In this document: positions 33,506 through 41,104 of the stretch, in pieces
How the letters are laid out: every line of letters starts with the position of its first letter
Numbering within the stretch: position 1 is the stretch's first letter
From: Mycobacterium sp. ACS1612
GTDB taxonomy: Bacteria > Actinomycetota > Actinomycetes > Mycobacteriales > Mycobacteriaceae
DNA: 64,000 nt
NCBI RefSeq assembly: GCF_001667505.1
Contig: NZ_LZHZ01000018.1
Location: forward strand, 186,001-250,000
Reading direction: 5' to 3'
Program-made: the position numbers and the translations under genes
Notes under the pieces: model-generated
What the model saw: only the letters and a program-made list of their open reading frames with translations
Databases searched by the model: none
Told to the model about the DNA's origin: nothing

Positions 33506-33763
33506 CTACTCGTCCGCCGCTGTCGTGCCCTCTGGTTGAGACAGTTCTTGAGCGACTTCGCGCTCGGCCGCCTCCATGCGTTCTCCTGCGCTGTATCGCC
33601 GCTCGACCACCTCGGCGGGCACTAGTTGCAAGACGCCAGGCTCATCGTCTGACAAACGCCAATAGAAGAGGTCGCCGCCTTCAATGTGGAGCTGTTTCGC
33701 CAATCGGATGGGCAGGCGCACCTGGAGCTTCGAGCTCACCGGGTGCGGCCCATCTAGCGGCAT
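33506..33763 (-). CDS. AbrB/SpoVT-like DNA-binding or antitoxin-like protein
   Basis: An 85-residue protein. SKLQVRLPIRLAKQLHIEGG followed by DLFYWRLSDDEPGVLQLVPA has the swapped-hairpin pattern of AbrB/MazE proteins (strand, P-x-R-L-A, helix, then G-D-x-F). The tail (RRYSAGERMEAAEREVAQEL) is a charged helix. It could be an antitoxin for the membrane protein after it or a regulator of the cargo. Both are inferences. Confidence 0.55.
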   Translation of the reverse strand: MPLDGPHPVSSKLQVRLPIRLAKQLHIEGGDLFYWRLSDDEPGVLQLVPAEVVERRYSAGERMEAAEREVAQELSQPEGTTAADE

Positions 33764-33861
33764 GCAGTCGAGTATGCGCTGTGTTTTACTTTTTTTACAA
33801 CGCGCAGTATTCTGTAGTTAAGCGCTGACCCGGGTCCTACTGATCCGGTTAGGCACTTTCA

Positions 33862-33890
33862 GCCCCGTCTCGCATACCGCGGGACGGGGC
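33862..33890. terminator. Hairpin downstream of the DUF3800 gene
   Basis: GCCCCGTC (33862-33869) pairs perfectly with GACGGGGC (33883-33890), 13-base loop. It lies just past the end of the DUF3800 gene (minus strand) and ahead of the AbrB-like gene, so it can end the first transcript. No T-run follows on the minus strand, as is common in mycobacteria. Confidence 0.6.
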
Positions 33891-33917
33891 CTTTAACGTT
33901 GCTGCCGCCGGTGCTGC

Positions 33918-34688
33918 TCACATGTTCCTCAGGACGATTCCTGCGGCGGCAAGTGGCTTCAGTGCGGCGACCTTCCGGTGAGTGGCATCGCCAACCTCTG
34001 CCCACATTCCCTGCGGGCAGATTGTCTGGAGGTTAGGGCTCGGTGGAACGACGCTGCGGAATGCGGCGTAGGCCAACAAGTCGGCAAGCTGGATGAAATA
34101 TGACTGCGTGGATTGCCGCGCAACCGGGTCGTCTATGAGCTGGGTGGCCGGCGCCACGATGGTTCCACCGCCAGCTCCGTAGGCACTCCCCGCTGTCAGA
34201 TATCTGCGGGCTCGTCGGACCCAGCGGCGGACGGCATCGTTTTCGCCTTCGTCATGAACGACTAGAAATCGGGTCTGTTCTTTCGTGCTCGTGCGCTCGA
34301 GCCGCTGCAAGAGCGCCTCCCATGCCATATCGAAGCAGTCTGTCGGGGACGTGAACCCCGTCCTCTTGTCGATGACGATCGCGAAGGCCCGCACGCCGAG
34401 AGACGCCAGGATTCGCAGATGTGCGCGATAGATAACGTGCCGGGCGCCCTGTCCGAGCGCATAGGGACGCAGGTCGCCACTGTTCCTGAGGAGATAGTTG
34501 GCCTTGATCTCGGCTCGCATGTGGACACCGAACTTGTCCCGGATGCGACGTCGGAATCGAAGGAGGCCGTCGAAAGCCTCGGGCCACGCGTCGGCGTCTA
34601 CGAGAACGCAGCCGAGGACAAAGGTATGAGAGCCTCCCTTGCTTGGATCCCCCGTGTTGCCGGATTCGTCGATGTATGCGACAAGCAC
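33918..34688 (-). CDS. DUF3800 domain protein
   Basis: A 256-residue DUF3800 protein. Diagnostic: VAYIDESGNTG at the N terminus, HMRAEIKANYLLR, VIDKRTG, then LVVHDEGEND and a late QLADLLAYAAFR. The acidic residues (D7, E8, E59, D-E at about 154-155) form the presumed metal site of an RNase H-like fold. DUF3800 genes are common in prophages and defence islands, but their action is not known. GTG start at 34688; no strong ribosome site. It is the gene nearest attR. Confidence 0.85.
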   Translation of the reverse strand: MLVAYIDESGNTGDPSKGGSHTFVLGCVLVDADAWPEAFDGLLRFRRRIRDKFGVHMRAEIKANYLLRNSGDLRPYALGQGARHVIYRAHLRILASLGVRAFAIVIDKRTGFTSPTDCFDMAWEALLQRLERTSTKEQTRFLVVHDEGENDAVRRWVRRARRYLTAGSAYGAGGGTIVAPATQLIDDPVARQSTQSYFIQLADLLAYAAFRSVVPPSPNLQTICPQGMWAEVGDATHRKVAALKPLAAAGIVLRNM

Positions 34689-34761
34689 TTGGCCATGCTC
34701 GCACGATGCCGCGTACGGGTTGGTGAAAATGCAAAGACTCTATTTGCTGATCGCCCACATC

Positions 34762-34781
34762 GTGCCCACAACTTGCCCACA
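34762..34781. promoter_or_regulatory. Candidate integrase arm-type site, right
   Basis: GTGCCCACAACTTGCCCACA, matching the left site at 18 of 20 bases and in the same orientation, 83 bases inside the right core. A further related unit CGCCCACA lies at 34752-34759. These do not code for protein here. Confidence 0.5.
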
Positions 34782-34864
34782 GTTACAGATAACTCCTGTT
34801 AACTACAGTCGGGTGATTCAGCAGGTTGCAAACGGCGGAACCCCCTCAACTGCAGGACGATTCG

Positions 34865-34911
34865 CCTTTGCAAGGTAGATGTCAGGAGTTCGATTCTCCT
34901 AGGCTCCACAA
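34865..34911. repeat. attR core (47 bp)
   Basis: Right copy of the core, identical to 19156-19202 over 47 bases. It contains the 3' 44 bases of tRNA-Ala but no 5' half, so it is a remnant and not a tRNA gene. Confidence 0.95.
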
Positions 34912-35057
34912 CGTCTCCGCGATAGCGAAGTGGAGCCGGCTCTATGTCGACGAGCCGCCGCCCGATGCAATGTTCTTGAAGCACATGCGCCATCGAATCG
35001 GCGAGCTCATCAACGCGAATCTGCGTTACACCTACGGACAATGAGCGCGACCACGCA
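34912..35057. other. Chromosomal spacer right of attR
   Basis: Between attR and the secreted protein gene no gene is supported. An open frame runs across attR to 35044 (ending MRHRIGELINANLRYTYGQ), but its first part lies in the element and the tRNA remnant. The last 40 codons could be the end of an old gene; no relative is recognised. Confidence 0.4.
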
Positions 35058-35303
35058 TCAATGCCGGCCGCGGTGATGGAACAGCAGTCCGCCGTACTCC
35101 CCGAACGGATACTGGGCCTGCGAGTCGAACGTCGGTGGCAGAGCACTTACCTGCGCGTTGCCCTCCGTCTGGCAGACGCTGGCATTGCCGGTGAAACTGC
35201 ACGGCGGTGGCGTCGCGTCCGCCTGGGCCAGCGGTGCGAGGGTAATCGCGGCGGCTCCGCCCGCGGCCAGCAGGGCGGGGGTGATGAAATTGCGGATCTT
35301 CAT
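35058..35303 (-). CDS. Small secreted protein
   Basis: An 81-residue protein with a clear signal peptide: MKIRNFITPALLAAGGAAAI then TLAPLAQADA, cleaved probably after QADA. The mature part is about 52 residues with two cysteines (PPPCSFTGNASVCQTEGNAQ) likely to form a disulfide, and ends YPFGEYGGLLFHHRGRH. Mycobacteria have families of such small exported proteins of unknown use. ATG at 35303 has AAGGAAAGG close upstream; longer frames are rejected. Confidence 0.75.
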   Translation of the reverse strand: MKIRNFITPALLAAGGAAAITLAPLAQADATPPPCSFTGNASVCQTEGNAQVSALPPTFDSQAQYPFGEYGGLLFHHRGRH

Positions 35304-35583
35304 GGTTGGGCCTTTCCTTGTGAAATGGTGTCGAGTGGTTCCGTGTGAACCTGTTCGACGAACGTAGGTCCGCGGGATGGTTGCTGGCTCGCTTGTGCGC
35401 ACTGCCCGCACAACGAGCGATATCCAAGTTCTGCGCGTTGTGCTCGCCAGCCGTCGACCAGATCCGACGTCGCGACCTGGGCAACAGTCGTCGCCGTCAG
35501 ATTGAAGGTTGGATCCGCTGTTTTGTGCGGAGCCGGTCATCTACAGTTAACTCTCGAAGCCGCATTTGGGGACGGGGGGAACG
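35304..35583. promoter_or_regulatory. Divergent intergenic region
   Basis: A 280-base spacer between the divergent secreted-protein and membrane-protein genes. It must hold both promoters. Nothing further was identified in it. Confidence 0.4.
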
Positions 35584-36228
35584 ATGGACCGTGAGGACAC
35601 GCGCGGGGGCCGCGGGAAACGCAGACGCACGCAGTGGGTGGCCGCCGGAGCTGTACTGGTCGGCCTGGGAGCGGTAACCACGACGATCGTCACCGGCGGC
35701 ACAGAGATGGGATCGGTGCCGTCGGCGGCCGCCTCGACCACGGACGCGACCCCCTGGGCGCCGCGGCCGAACACCCTGCCGCAGTTCTTCCCCGACATGC
35801 ACTCCGAGGTCGGCGGGCAGGGCACCGTCAGGCCGCCGTCGGCGTCCAACCCGGTGTTGGCGTGGGCGGCCAAGGCCACCGATGCGGGCGAGGACATCCA
35901 AAGCGCCATCCGCAGCGCGGAAGCGGCCATCTCCTCGCGCGACGTCGCAGGCGCGAAGGCCGCCTGTCAGCGCATGAATTCTGCGAACCAACGACTGAGC
36001 AGCATGCTGCCGACGCCTGTAAAGGCGTTGACGTCCGAAGTCCAAGCGGTGGTGGATGAGATCGGCGCCGCGGCCAGCATCTGCCTCAACGCGGGGCCGG
36101 ATGCGGGGCAGGGCGAGATCGACGCGTTCACCTCACACGTGAATTCCGCACTCGCGCACTACAACCGGGCGCTACAGATCGGTGCGGAGAATTCCGACCC
36201 GCGGGACCGGCCAGGCTTGATGAACTGA
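35584..36228 (+). CDS. Membrane-anchored exported protein, unknown
   Basis: A 214-residue protein: a basic start RGGRGKRRRTQ, one membrane helix WVAAGAVLVGLGAVTTTIVT, then an outside domain. The domain is helical (SNPVLAWAAKATDAGEDIQS, AKAACQRMNSANQRLSSMLP) with cysteines at KAACQR and ASICLN that may form a disulfide. No family recognised. ATG at 35584 has GGGGGGAAC before it; the earlier frame start at 35566 is less likely. It converges with sdaA. Confidence 0.7.
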   Translation: MDREDTRGGRGKRRRTQWVAAGAVLVGLGAVTTTIVTGGTEMGSVPSAAASTTDATPWAPRPNTLPQFFPDMHSEVGGQGTVRPPSASNPVLAWAAKATDAGEDIQSAIRSAEAAISSRDVAGAKAACQRMNSANQRLSSMLPTPVKALTSEVQAVVDEIGAAASICLNAGPDAGQGEIDAFTSHVNSALAHYNRALQIGAENSDPRDRPGLMN

Positions 36229-36235
36229 CCGCCGG

Positions 36236-37585
36236 TCAGCACTCGACGACGTTCAACGCCAGTCCGCCCGTCGACGTCTCCTTGTACTTGTCCTTCATGT
36301 CGGCGCCGGTGTCGCGCATCGTCTTGATCGCGGTGTCCAGGCTGACGTGATGAGTTCCGTCCCCGTGCAACGCCATTCGCGCCGCGGTGATCGCCTTGAC
36401 CGCAGCGACGGCGTTGCGCTCGATGCACGGGATCTGCACAAGGCCGCCGACCGGATCGCAGGTCAACCCGAGGTTGTGTTCGATGCCGATCTCGGCGGCG
36501 TTCTCCACCTGCGCCGGTGATCCGCCCAGCACCGCCGCCAATCCGGCGGCGGCCATCGAGCACGCCGAACCGACCTCGCCCTGACAACCAACCTCAGCAC
36601 CGGAGATCGACGCGTTGGCCTTGAACAGCTGACCGATCGCGGCGGCCGTCAGCAGGAACTCGACAATACCGTCGTCGGTTGCGCCCGGGACGAAGCGCGA
36701 ATAGTAATGCAGCACAGCCGGAATCACGCCCGCCGCCCCGTTCGTTGGTGCCGTCACCACCCGTCCGCCTGCGGCATTCTCCTCGTTGACGGCCAGCGCG
36801 TACACCGTCAACCAGTCCATCGCGTACAGCGGGTCGTCGGCATCAAGCGACTCCGCCAGCAGACGTGCGCGCCGCTTGACCCGCAGCCTGCCCGGCAGGG
36901 TGCCCGACGCGGCCAGACCCGCGCTGACGCACTCCTGAAACGCCGCCCAGATCCGCAGCAGGCCCGCCCGCAGATCGGGTTCGCGGGCCAGCGCGGCCTC
37001 GTTGCGGGCCATCAACTCCGCGATGCTGCAATGGTTTTCGGTCGCCAGCCGGACCAGTTCCTCGGCGGTGTTGAACGGATACGGGACGACGGGCTCTTCG
37101 ATGGGATTCGCGGCTTCGTGCTCGTCGACGACGAACCCGCCGCCGACCGAGTAGTACACACGCCGCGACAGCTCGTCGCCGTCGCTGTCGAAGGCAGAGA
37201 ACACCATGCCGTTGCTGTGAAACTCCATGGCGCGCAACGACAAAATAATGTCAGCGGCGTGGTCGAACAGAATCGTGTGGGTGCCGGCCAGCAGCAGCTT
37301 GCCGCCGGAGTTGATCTCTTCGACCCGCGTCCGGGCGAACGCCGGGTCGATGGTCTCCGGCTCGTTGCCCTCCAGCCCGAGCACCACCGCGCCGGGCGTG
37401 CCATGCCCGGCTCCGGTCGCGCCCAGCGAGCCGTACAACTCGACGCGCACCCGCGCCACATCGGGCAGCAGCCCTTCGTCGGTGAGGTGTTGCGCGAACC
37501 GGCCGGCGGCGCGCATCGGCCCGACGGTATGCGAACTCGAGGGCCCGATGCCGATGGAGAACAGATCGAAGACCGAGACGGCCAT
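36236..37585 (-). CDS. sdaA: L-serine ammonia-lyase (serine dehydratase)
   Basis: A 449-residue single-chain L-serine dehydratase. It converts L-serine to pyruvate and ammonia with an oxygen-sensitive 4Fe-4S cluster. The beta domain starts at [20 protein letters not shown]. The alpha domain carries the cluster cysteines in [19 protein letters not shown] and [19 protein letters not shown]. The C terminus ends [12 protein letters not shown]; in the family the final cysteine closes over the active site. Length is as expected. It lies 4 bases past the end of cwsA in the same direction. Confidence 0.95.
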   Translation of the reverse strand: MAVSVFDLFSIGIGPSSSHTVGPMRAAGRFAQHLTDEGLLPDVARVRVELYGSLGATGAGHGTPGAVVLGLEGNEPETIDPAFARTRVEEINSGGKLLLAGTHTILFDHAADIILSLRAMEFHSNGMVFSAFDSDGDELSRRVYYSVGGGFVVDEHEAANPIEEPVVPYPFNTAEELVRLATENHCSIAELMARNEAALAREPDLRAGLLRIWAAFQECVSAGLAASGTLPGRLRVKRRARLLAESLDADDPLYAMDWLTVYALAVNEENAAGGRVVTAPTNGAAGVIPAVLHYYSRFVPGATDDGIVEFLLTAAAIGQLFKANASISGAEVGCQGEVGSACSMAAAGLAAVLGGSPAQVENAAEIGIEHNLGLTCDPVGGLVQIPCIERNAVAAVKAITAARMALHGDGTHHVSLDTAIKTMRDTGADMKDKYKETSTGGLALNVVEC

Positions 37586-37589
37586 GGGA

Positions 37590-38012
37590 TTACGGTCTTG
37601 GCGTCACGTCGACGCTTGGCGGCAACGGCGACGGTTCCGGCTGCATCGACCGGCGGACGATCGAGAACGCCACCGCTCCCCCGGCCAGCACCGCCGCGCC
37701 GACCGCGACGATCACCAGGGGTCGCCGCTTGCGCTTGGGCTTGCGGGCGTCGGCGATCACAGCGGGCAGGCTCGCGATCACTTCCTGCGCCGCGGCGAAT
37801 TCCTGGGCGATGGTGTCCTGCGCCTCGCCGATCTCCTTGGCCAGCCTGCTCTGCTCCAGACTGCGCCGGATCCGCTCGGCCGCCGACTGCGCGCCCTGCA
37901 GACTCAGCCCGACTGTGCCGCGGGTGACGTCGACTGGACCGACTGCGGTGTACTTCAGGCCTCGGCTCAGCCGCTGGCTCGGGGTCAACCGGACGTCCGT
38001 CTTCAAGCTCAT
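37590..38012 (-). CDS. cwsA: CwsA, cell-wall synthesis protein
   Basis: A 140-residue membrane protein. In mycobacteria CwsA interacts with Wag31 and CrgA and helps cell-wall growth and division. The N-terminal cytoplasmic part has [20 protein letters not shown] and a helix rich in E/Q/A; one membrane helix [20 protein letters not shown] is followed by [20 protein letters not shown], a conserved end. ATG at 38012 has GAGGTGGA upstream. CrgA is encoded 1.2 kb away. Confidence 0.9.
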   Translation of the reverse strand: MSLKTDVRLTPSQRLSRGLKYTAVGPVDVTRGTVGLSLQGAQSAAERIRRSLEQSRLAKEIGEAQDTIAQEFAAAQEVIASLPAVIADARKPKRKRRPLVIVAVGAAVLAGGAVAFSIVRRSMQPEPSPLPPSVDVTPRP

Positions 38013-38112
38013 GTCCACCTCTTCCGCGGCGCGATCGTCAATCGCCTTCCAGCCTGCCACCAAGTGCCACCCCGCGTCGGCCGTTAGACGGCAGGTGGCA
38101 CACTGTCATCCC

Positions 38113-38640
38113 GTGACGAGCCCCATTCAGACCGCGACCGCGACCCTGCACACCAACCGCGGTGACATCAAGATCGCACTCTTCGGAAACCACGCCCCCA
38201 AGACCGTCGCGAACTTTGTCGGGCTGGCGCAGGGCACCAAGGACTACAGCACCGAGAACGCGTCGGGCGGCTCGTCGGGTCCGTTCTACGACGGCGCGGT
38301 CTTCCACCGGGTCATCGAGGGATTCATGATCCAGGGCGGCGACCCGACCGGTACCGGCCGCGGCGGCCCCGGCTACCAATTCGCCGATGAGTTCCACCCC
38401 GAGTTGCAGTTCGACAAGCCCTACCTGCTCGCGATGGCCAACGCCGGGCCCGGCACCAACGGCTCGCAGTTCTTCATCACGGTCGGCGAGACGCCGCACC
38501 TGAACCGCCGCCACACGATCTTCGGCGAGGTCGTCGACGCGGAGTCGCAGAAGGTGGTCGACGCCATCGCCACGACGCCCACCGACCGCAGCGACCGGCC
38601 CACCGATCCCGTGGTGATCGAGTCGATCACTGTGTCCTGA
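38113..38640 (+). CDS. ppiA: Peptidyl-prolyl cis-trans isomerase A (cyclophilin)
   Basis: A 175-residue cytoplasmic cyclophilin that speeds proline isomerisation in folding proteins. Active-site segments: [37 protein letters not shown] and [15 protein letters not shown] at 38113 gives an N terminus [18 protein letters not shown]; the open frame from 37729 is antisense to cwsA and rejected. Divergent from cwsA. Confidence 0.95.
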   Translation: MTSPIQTATATLHTNRGDIKIALFGNHAPKTVANFVGLAQGTKDYSTENASGGSSGPFYDGAVFHRVIEGFMIQGGDPTGTGRGGPGYQFADEFHPELQFDKPYLLAMANAGPGTNGSQFFITVGETPHLNRRHTIFGEVVDAESQKVVDAIATTPTDRSDRPTDPVVIESITVS

Positions 38641-38643
38641 GGC

Positions 38644-39063
38644 TCAGCGGGAGCCGGCGTAGCCGGCGGCAGTCAACGCGTCGAGCACGTTGAGCGGGTC
38701 GGTGCCCAGATCCCAGCGGGTCAGCACCACCAGTTGATCGTCATTGGTGTCGATCTCGAGCAGCCGCACCTTCCGGGCCAACCGCCGAAACTCGGTGATC
38801 CGGACGAATTTGATATCGGCGGGCCGAAGAAGGTTTGAGCCCGTCCACCCGCGGATAACTAGACCGTCGTCACGGATTGCCAGTTTTGGCCGTGCGCGCC
38901 ACGATGCGCTTGCAAACACGAGCAAACCCACTGCGGCAATCCCCAGCAGGATGCGGCCGGGAGGATCTGTGATCACCGTCACAGCGGCGATAGCCAAGAT
39001 AAGCCCGATCATGCCGCAAGCTGCGATTCCGAGCGTGGAAGGGCTCCACTCAGTTTGCTGCAT
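38644..39063 (-). CDS. PH-domain membrane protein, Rv0010c-type
   Basis: A 139-residue protein with two membrane helices (AACGMIGLILAIAAVTVI and ILLGIAAVGLLVFASA) followed by a bacterial PH-like domain (KLAIRDDGLVIRGWTGSNLL). It holds the Rv0010c place between ppiA and crgA. Function unknown. It ends 3 bases from the ppiA stop, tail to tail. Confidence 0.85.
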   Translation of the reverse strand: MQQTEWSPSTLGIAACGMIGLILAIAAVTVITDPPGRILLGIAAVGLLVFASASWRARPKLAIRDDGLVIRGWTGSNLLRPADIKFVRITEFRRLARKVRLLEIDTNDDQLVVLTRWDLGTDPLNVLDALTAAGYAGSR

Positions 39064-39218
39064 CGGTGATTAACACCCTTTTACCGTTGCTAATGAGGTT
39101 ATCCACAAGTGCTATCCCCAATGGGGATGAATCACATCAGTGTGATCCGGTGACCGCAAGGTTGCTAAATTGGTAACGCGCGTAGACCAAGTTGAATTCA
39201 TACCGATGGTCGGTACGG

Positions 39219-39482
39219 CTAGCGCCACCGCATCGTGAGCAACAACCCGGTGATCATGAAAGCAAAGGCGATGGCGTAGTTCCACGGGCCGAGGTCGGCC
39301 AGGAATGGGATCGCGTTCGACGCGAGCTGGAAGACGAGCAGCCACACCAGGCCGATGAGCATCAAACCGCAGAACAACACGACGAACCACACGCTCGACG
39401 GCCCGGCCTTGACCTTGACCGGCGTCCGGCTCACCGGGTTGATGGTGAAGTCGTTCTTCTTGCGAACTTTGGACTTGGGCAT
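39219..39482 (-). CDS. crgA: CrgA, cell division membrane protein
   Basis: An 87-residue protein with two membrane helices. In mycobacteria CrgA joins FtsZ, FtsI, FtsQ and CwsA at the septum. The N terminus [13 protein letters not shown] and the end [20 protein letters not shown] are almost identical to other mycobacterial CrgA. ATG at 39482 with AAAGG upstream; the longer frame to 39692 is rejected. Confidence 0.95.
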   Translation of the reverse strand: MPKSKVRKKNDFTINPVSRTPVKVKAGPSSVWFVVLFCGLMLIGLVWLLVFQLASNAIPFLADLGPWNYAIAFAFMITGLLLTMRWR

Positions 39483-39608
39483 GGCTACCTTTGCGGAAAG
39501 GGTCGTAGTCACACCAGTCGCGGTGCGACTGCGGGCAACTAGGTGCGACGATGTAACTACGAGCCTAACGCAGGAGCACCCTAGCCAAGAATTCCTGGAG
39601 ACGAGCTG

Positions 39609-40358
39609 ATGGACAAGCCGCGCCGTAGCGCCTGGCGGTTCGGCGTGCCGGTGGTCTGTCTGCTGGCGGGTCTGCTGTTGGCAGCGACGCACGGCGTTTC
39701 CGGCGGCGGCGAGATCCGGCGTAGCGACGCGCCGCGTCTGGTCGACCTGGTCCGCGAGGCCCAGACGTCGGTGGATCGCCTCACCGCCGAACGCGACTCA
39801 CTGGTGTCGACCATCGACAACCATCATGGCGGCTCACCCGGCGCGGACGCGGCGCTGGCGGCCATCACCAACCGGTCGGCCAAGCTGGCCGTCGACGCGG
39901 GCCTGGACCCGATCCGCGGCCCCGGCCTCGTCGTCACCCTCAACGATGCGCAGCGCGACGCGGAGGGCCGGTTCCCCCGCGACGCCTCCCCCGACGATCT
40001 GGTGGTGCATCAGCAGGACATCGAGGCGGTGCTCAACGCGCTGTGGAGCGCCGGCGCCGAGGGCATCCAGATGCAGGATCAACGGATCATCAGCACGTCG
40101 GCTCCGCGCTGTGTCGGCAATACGCTGCTGTTGAACGGCCGTACCTACAGCCCGCCGTATGTGATCACCGCGGTCGGCGACGCTGCCGCCATGCAGGCGG
40201 CGCTGGCGGCCGCCCCGCTGGTGACGCTCTACAAGCAGTACGTGGTGCGGTTCGGCCTCGGCTACACCGAGACGCCGCAGCCGCAGGTGAAGTTGGTCGG
40301 GCACACCGAACCGGTGCGGATGAAGTACGCGAAGCCCGCAGGCCCGCTCGGCTACTGA
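39609..40358 (+). CDS. DUF881 family protein, Rv0012-type
   Basis: A 249-residue membrane-anchored protein: a short basic N terminus, one helix [19 protein letters not shown], a coiled segment [20 protein letters not shown], then the DUF881 domain with [38 protein letters not shown] and [19 protein letters not shown]. The family often lies near division genes; its action is unknown. ATG at 39609 with GGAG eight bases upstream. Confidence 0.88.
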   Translation: MDKPRRSAWRFGVPVVCLLAGLLLAATHGVSGGGEIRRSDAPRLVDLVREAQTSVDRLTAERDSLVSTIDNHHGGSPGADAALAAITNRSAKLAVDAGLDPIRGPGLVVTLNDAQRDAEGRFPRDASPDDLVVHQQDIEAVLNALWSAGAEGIQMQDQRIISTSAPRCVGNTLLLNGRTYSPPYVITAVGDAAAMQAALAAAPLVTLYKQYVVRFGLGYTETPQPQVKLVGHTEPVRMKYAKPAGPLGY

Positions 40359-40360
40359 GT

Positions 40361-40409
40361 GATTTCGGTGTGATGAGTCGCGCTAGTCGCGACCGAACAC
40401 ACCGAAATC
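40361..40409. repeat. Nested intergenic palindrome
   Basis: GATTTCGGTGTG (40361-40372) pairs perfectly with CACACCGAAATC (40398-40409). Inside, GTCGCG (40377-40382) pairs CGCGAC (40388-40393). It lies between the DUF881 gene stop and the trpG start and could end transcription or be a dispersed intergenic repeat. Confidence 0.75.
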
Positions 40410-40429
40410 GCGGTCTGTAACCTGGCCTG

Positions 40430-41104
40430 ATGCAGGTTTTGGTCGTCGACAACTACGACAGCTTCGTGTTCAACCTGGTCCAGTACCTGGGTCAGCTCGG
40501 GGTACACGCGGATGTCTGGCGCAACGACGACGAGCGCCTGGCCACCGAGGCCGCCGTCGCAAAGGCTGCGCAGCAGTTCGACGGCGTGCTGCTCTCCCCC
40601 GGCCCCGGTACCCCGGAACGCGCGGGTGCGTCCATCGCGTTGGTCGAGGCGTGCGCCGCGGCGAAGACGCCGTTGCTCGGGGTGTGCCTCGGACATCAGG
40701 CGATCGGGGTGGCGTTCGGCGGCACCGTCGACCGCGCGCCGGAGCTGCTGCACGGTAAGACCAGCACCGTGTTCCACTCGAATACCGGTGTGCTGCATGG
40801 GCTTCCGAACCCGTTCACCGCGACGCGGTACCACTCGCTGACGATCCTGCCCGACACCGTGCCCGCCGAACTCGACGTCATCGCCCGCACCGAGGGCGGG
40901 GTCATCATGGGCGTGCGCCACGTCGAGTTGCCGATTCACGGCGTGCAATTCCACCCCGAGTCGATCCTCACCGAAGGCGGACACCGGATGCTGGCCAACT
41001 GGCTCGGCTTCTGCGGCGCCGCGCCTGCGGAGTCGTTGGTGCGGCGACTCGAGGACGAGGTAGCCGAGGCGGTGCAGGCCGCTACGACGCGAACGCCAGC
41101 GTGA
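40430..41104 (+). CDS. trpG: Glutamine amidotransferase of anthranilate / aminodeoxychorismate synthase
   Basis: A 224-residue class I glutamine amidotransferase. It releases ammonia from glutamine for TrpE or PabB. The nucleophile is C86 in LLGVCLGHQAIG; the His-Glu pair is in HGVQFHPESILTEGG. The N terminus LVVDNYDSFVFNLVQYLGQ is typical. The gene is called trpG in M. tuberculosis, but its place away from trp genes fits pabA equally well, or one subunit serving both enzymes. Its end overlaps the pknB end by 23 bases, tail to tail. Confidence 0.9.
   Translation: MQVLVVDNYDSFVFNLVQYLGQLGVHADVWRNDDERLATEAAVAKAAQQFDGVLLSPGPGTPERAGASIALVEACAAAKTPLLGVCLGHQAIGVAFGGTVDRAPELLHGKTSTVFHSNTGVLHGLPNPFTATRYHSLTILPDTVPAELDVIARTEGGVIMGVRHVELPIHGVQFHPESILTEGGHRMLANWLGFCGAAPAESLVRRLEDEVAEAVQAATTRTPA

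Larger units (their letters stand above)
19156..34911. mobile_element. Integrated phage-satellite-like element in tRNA-Ala
   Basis: About 15.7 kb bounded by a 47-bp exact direct repeat (19156-19202 and 34865-34911) that covers the 3' part of tRNA-Ala. Gene order from the left: tyrosine integrase and XRE repressor (minus); then excisionase-like, small unknowns, an ATPase, HTH and unknown genes, a broken HNH nuclease and a membrane protein (plus); then six minus-strand cargo genes. The integrase faces attL, as usual. No gene for terminase, portal, capsid, tail or lysis was recognised, so it is not a complete prophage. Size and plan resemble phage-inducible islands and other integrative satellites; that class is inferred. 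Flanking genes match the normal mycobacterial order once the element is removed. Confidence 0.9.

Noticed and set aside
19203-34864. Complete prophage
   Set aside because: No terminase, portal, capsid, tail, holin or lysin gene was found among the genes read on either strand.
34865-34911. Second tRNA-Ala gene
   Set aside because: Only the 3' 44 bases are present; the 5' acceptor strand and D-arm are missing.
34826-35044. 72-codon open frame across attR
   Set aside because: It starts inside the element, runs through the tRNA remnant and has no ribosome site or known relative. At most its end is a gene remnant.
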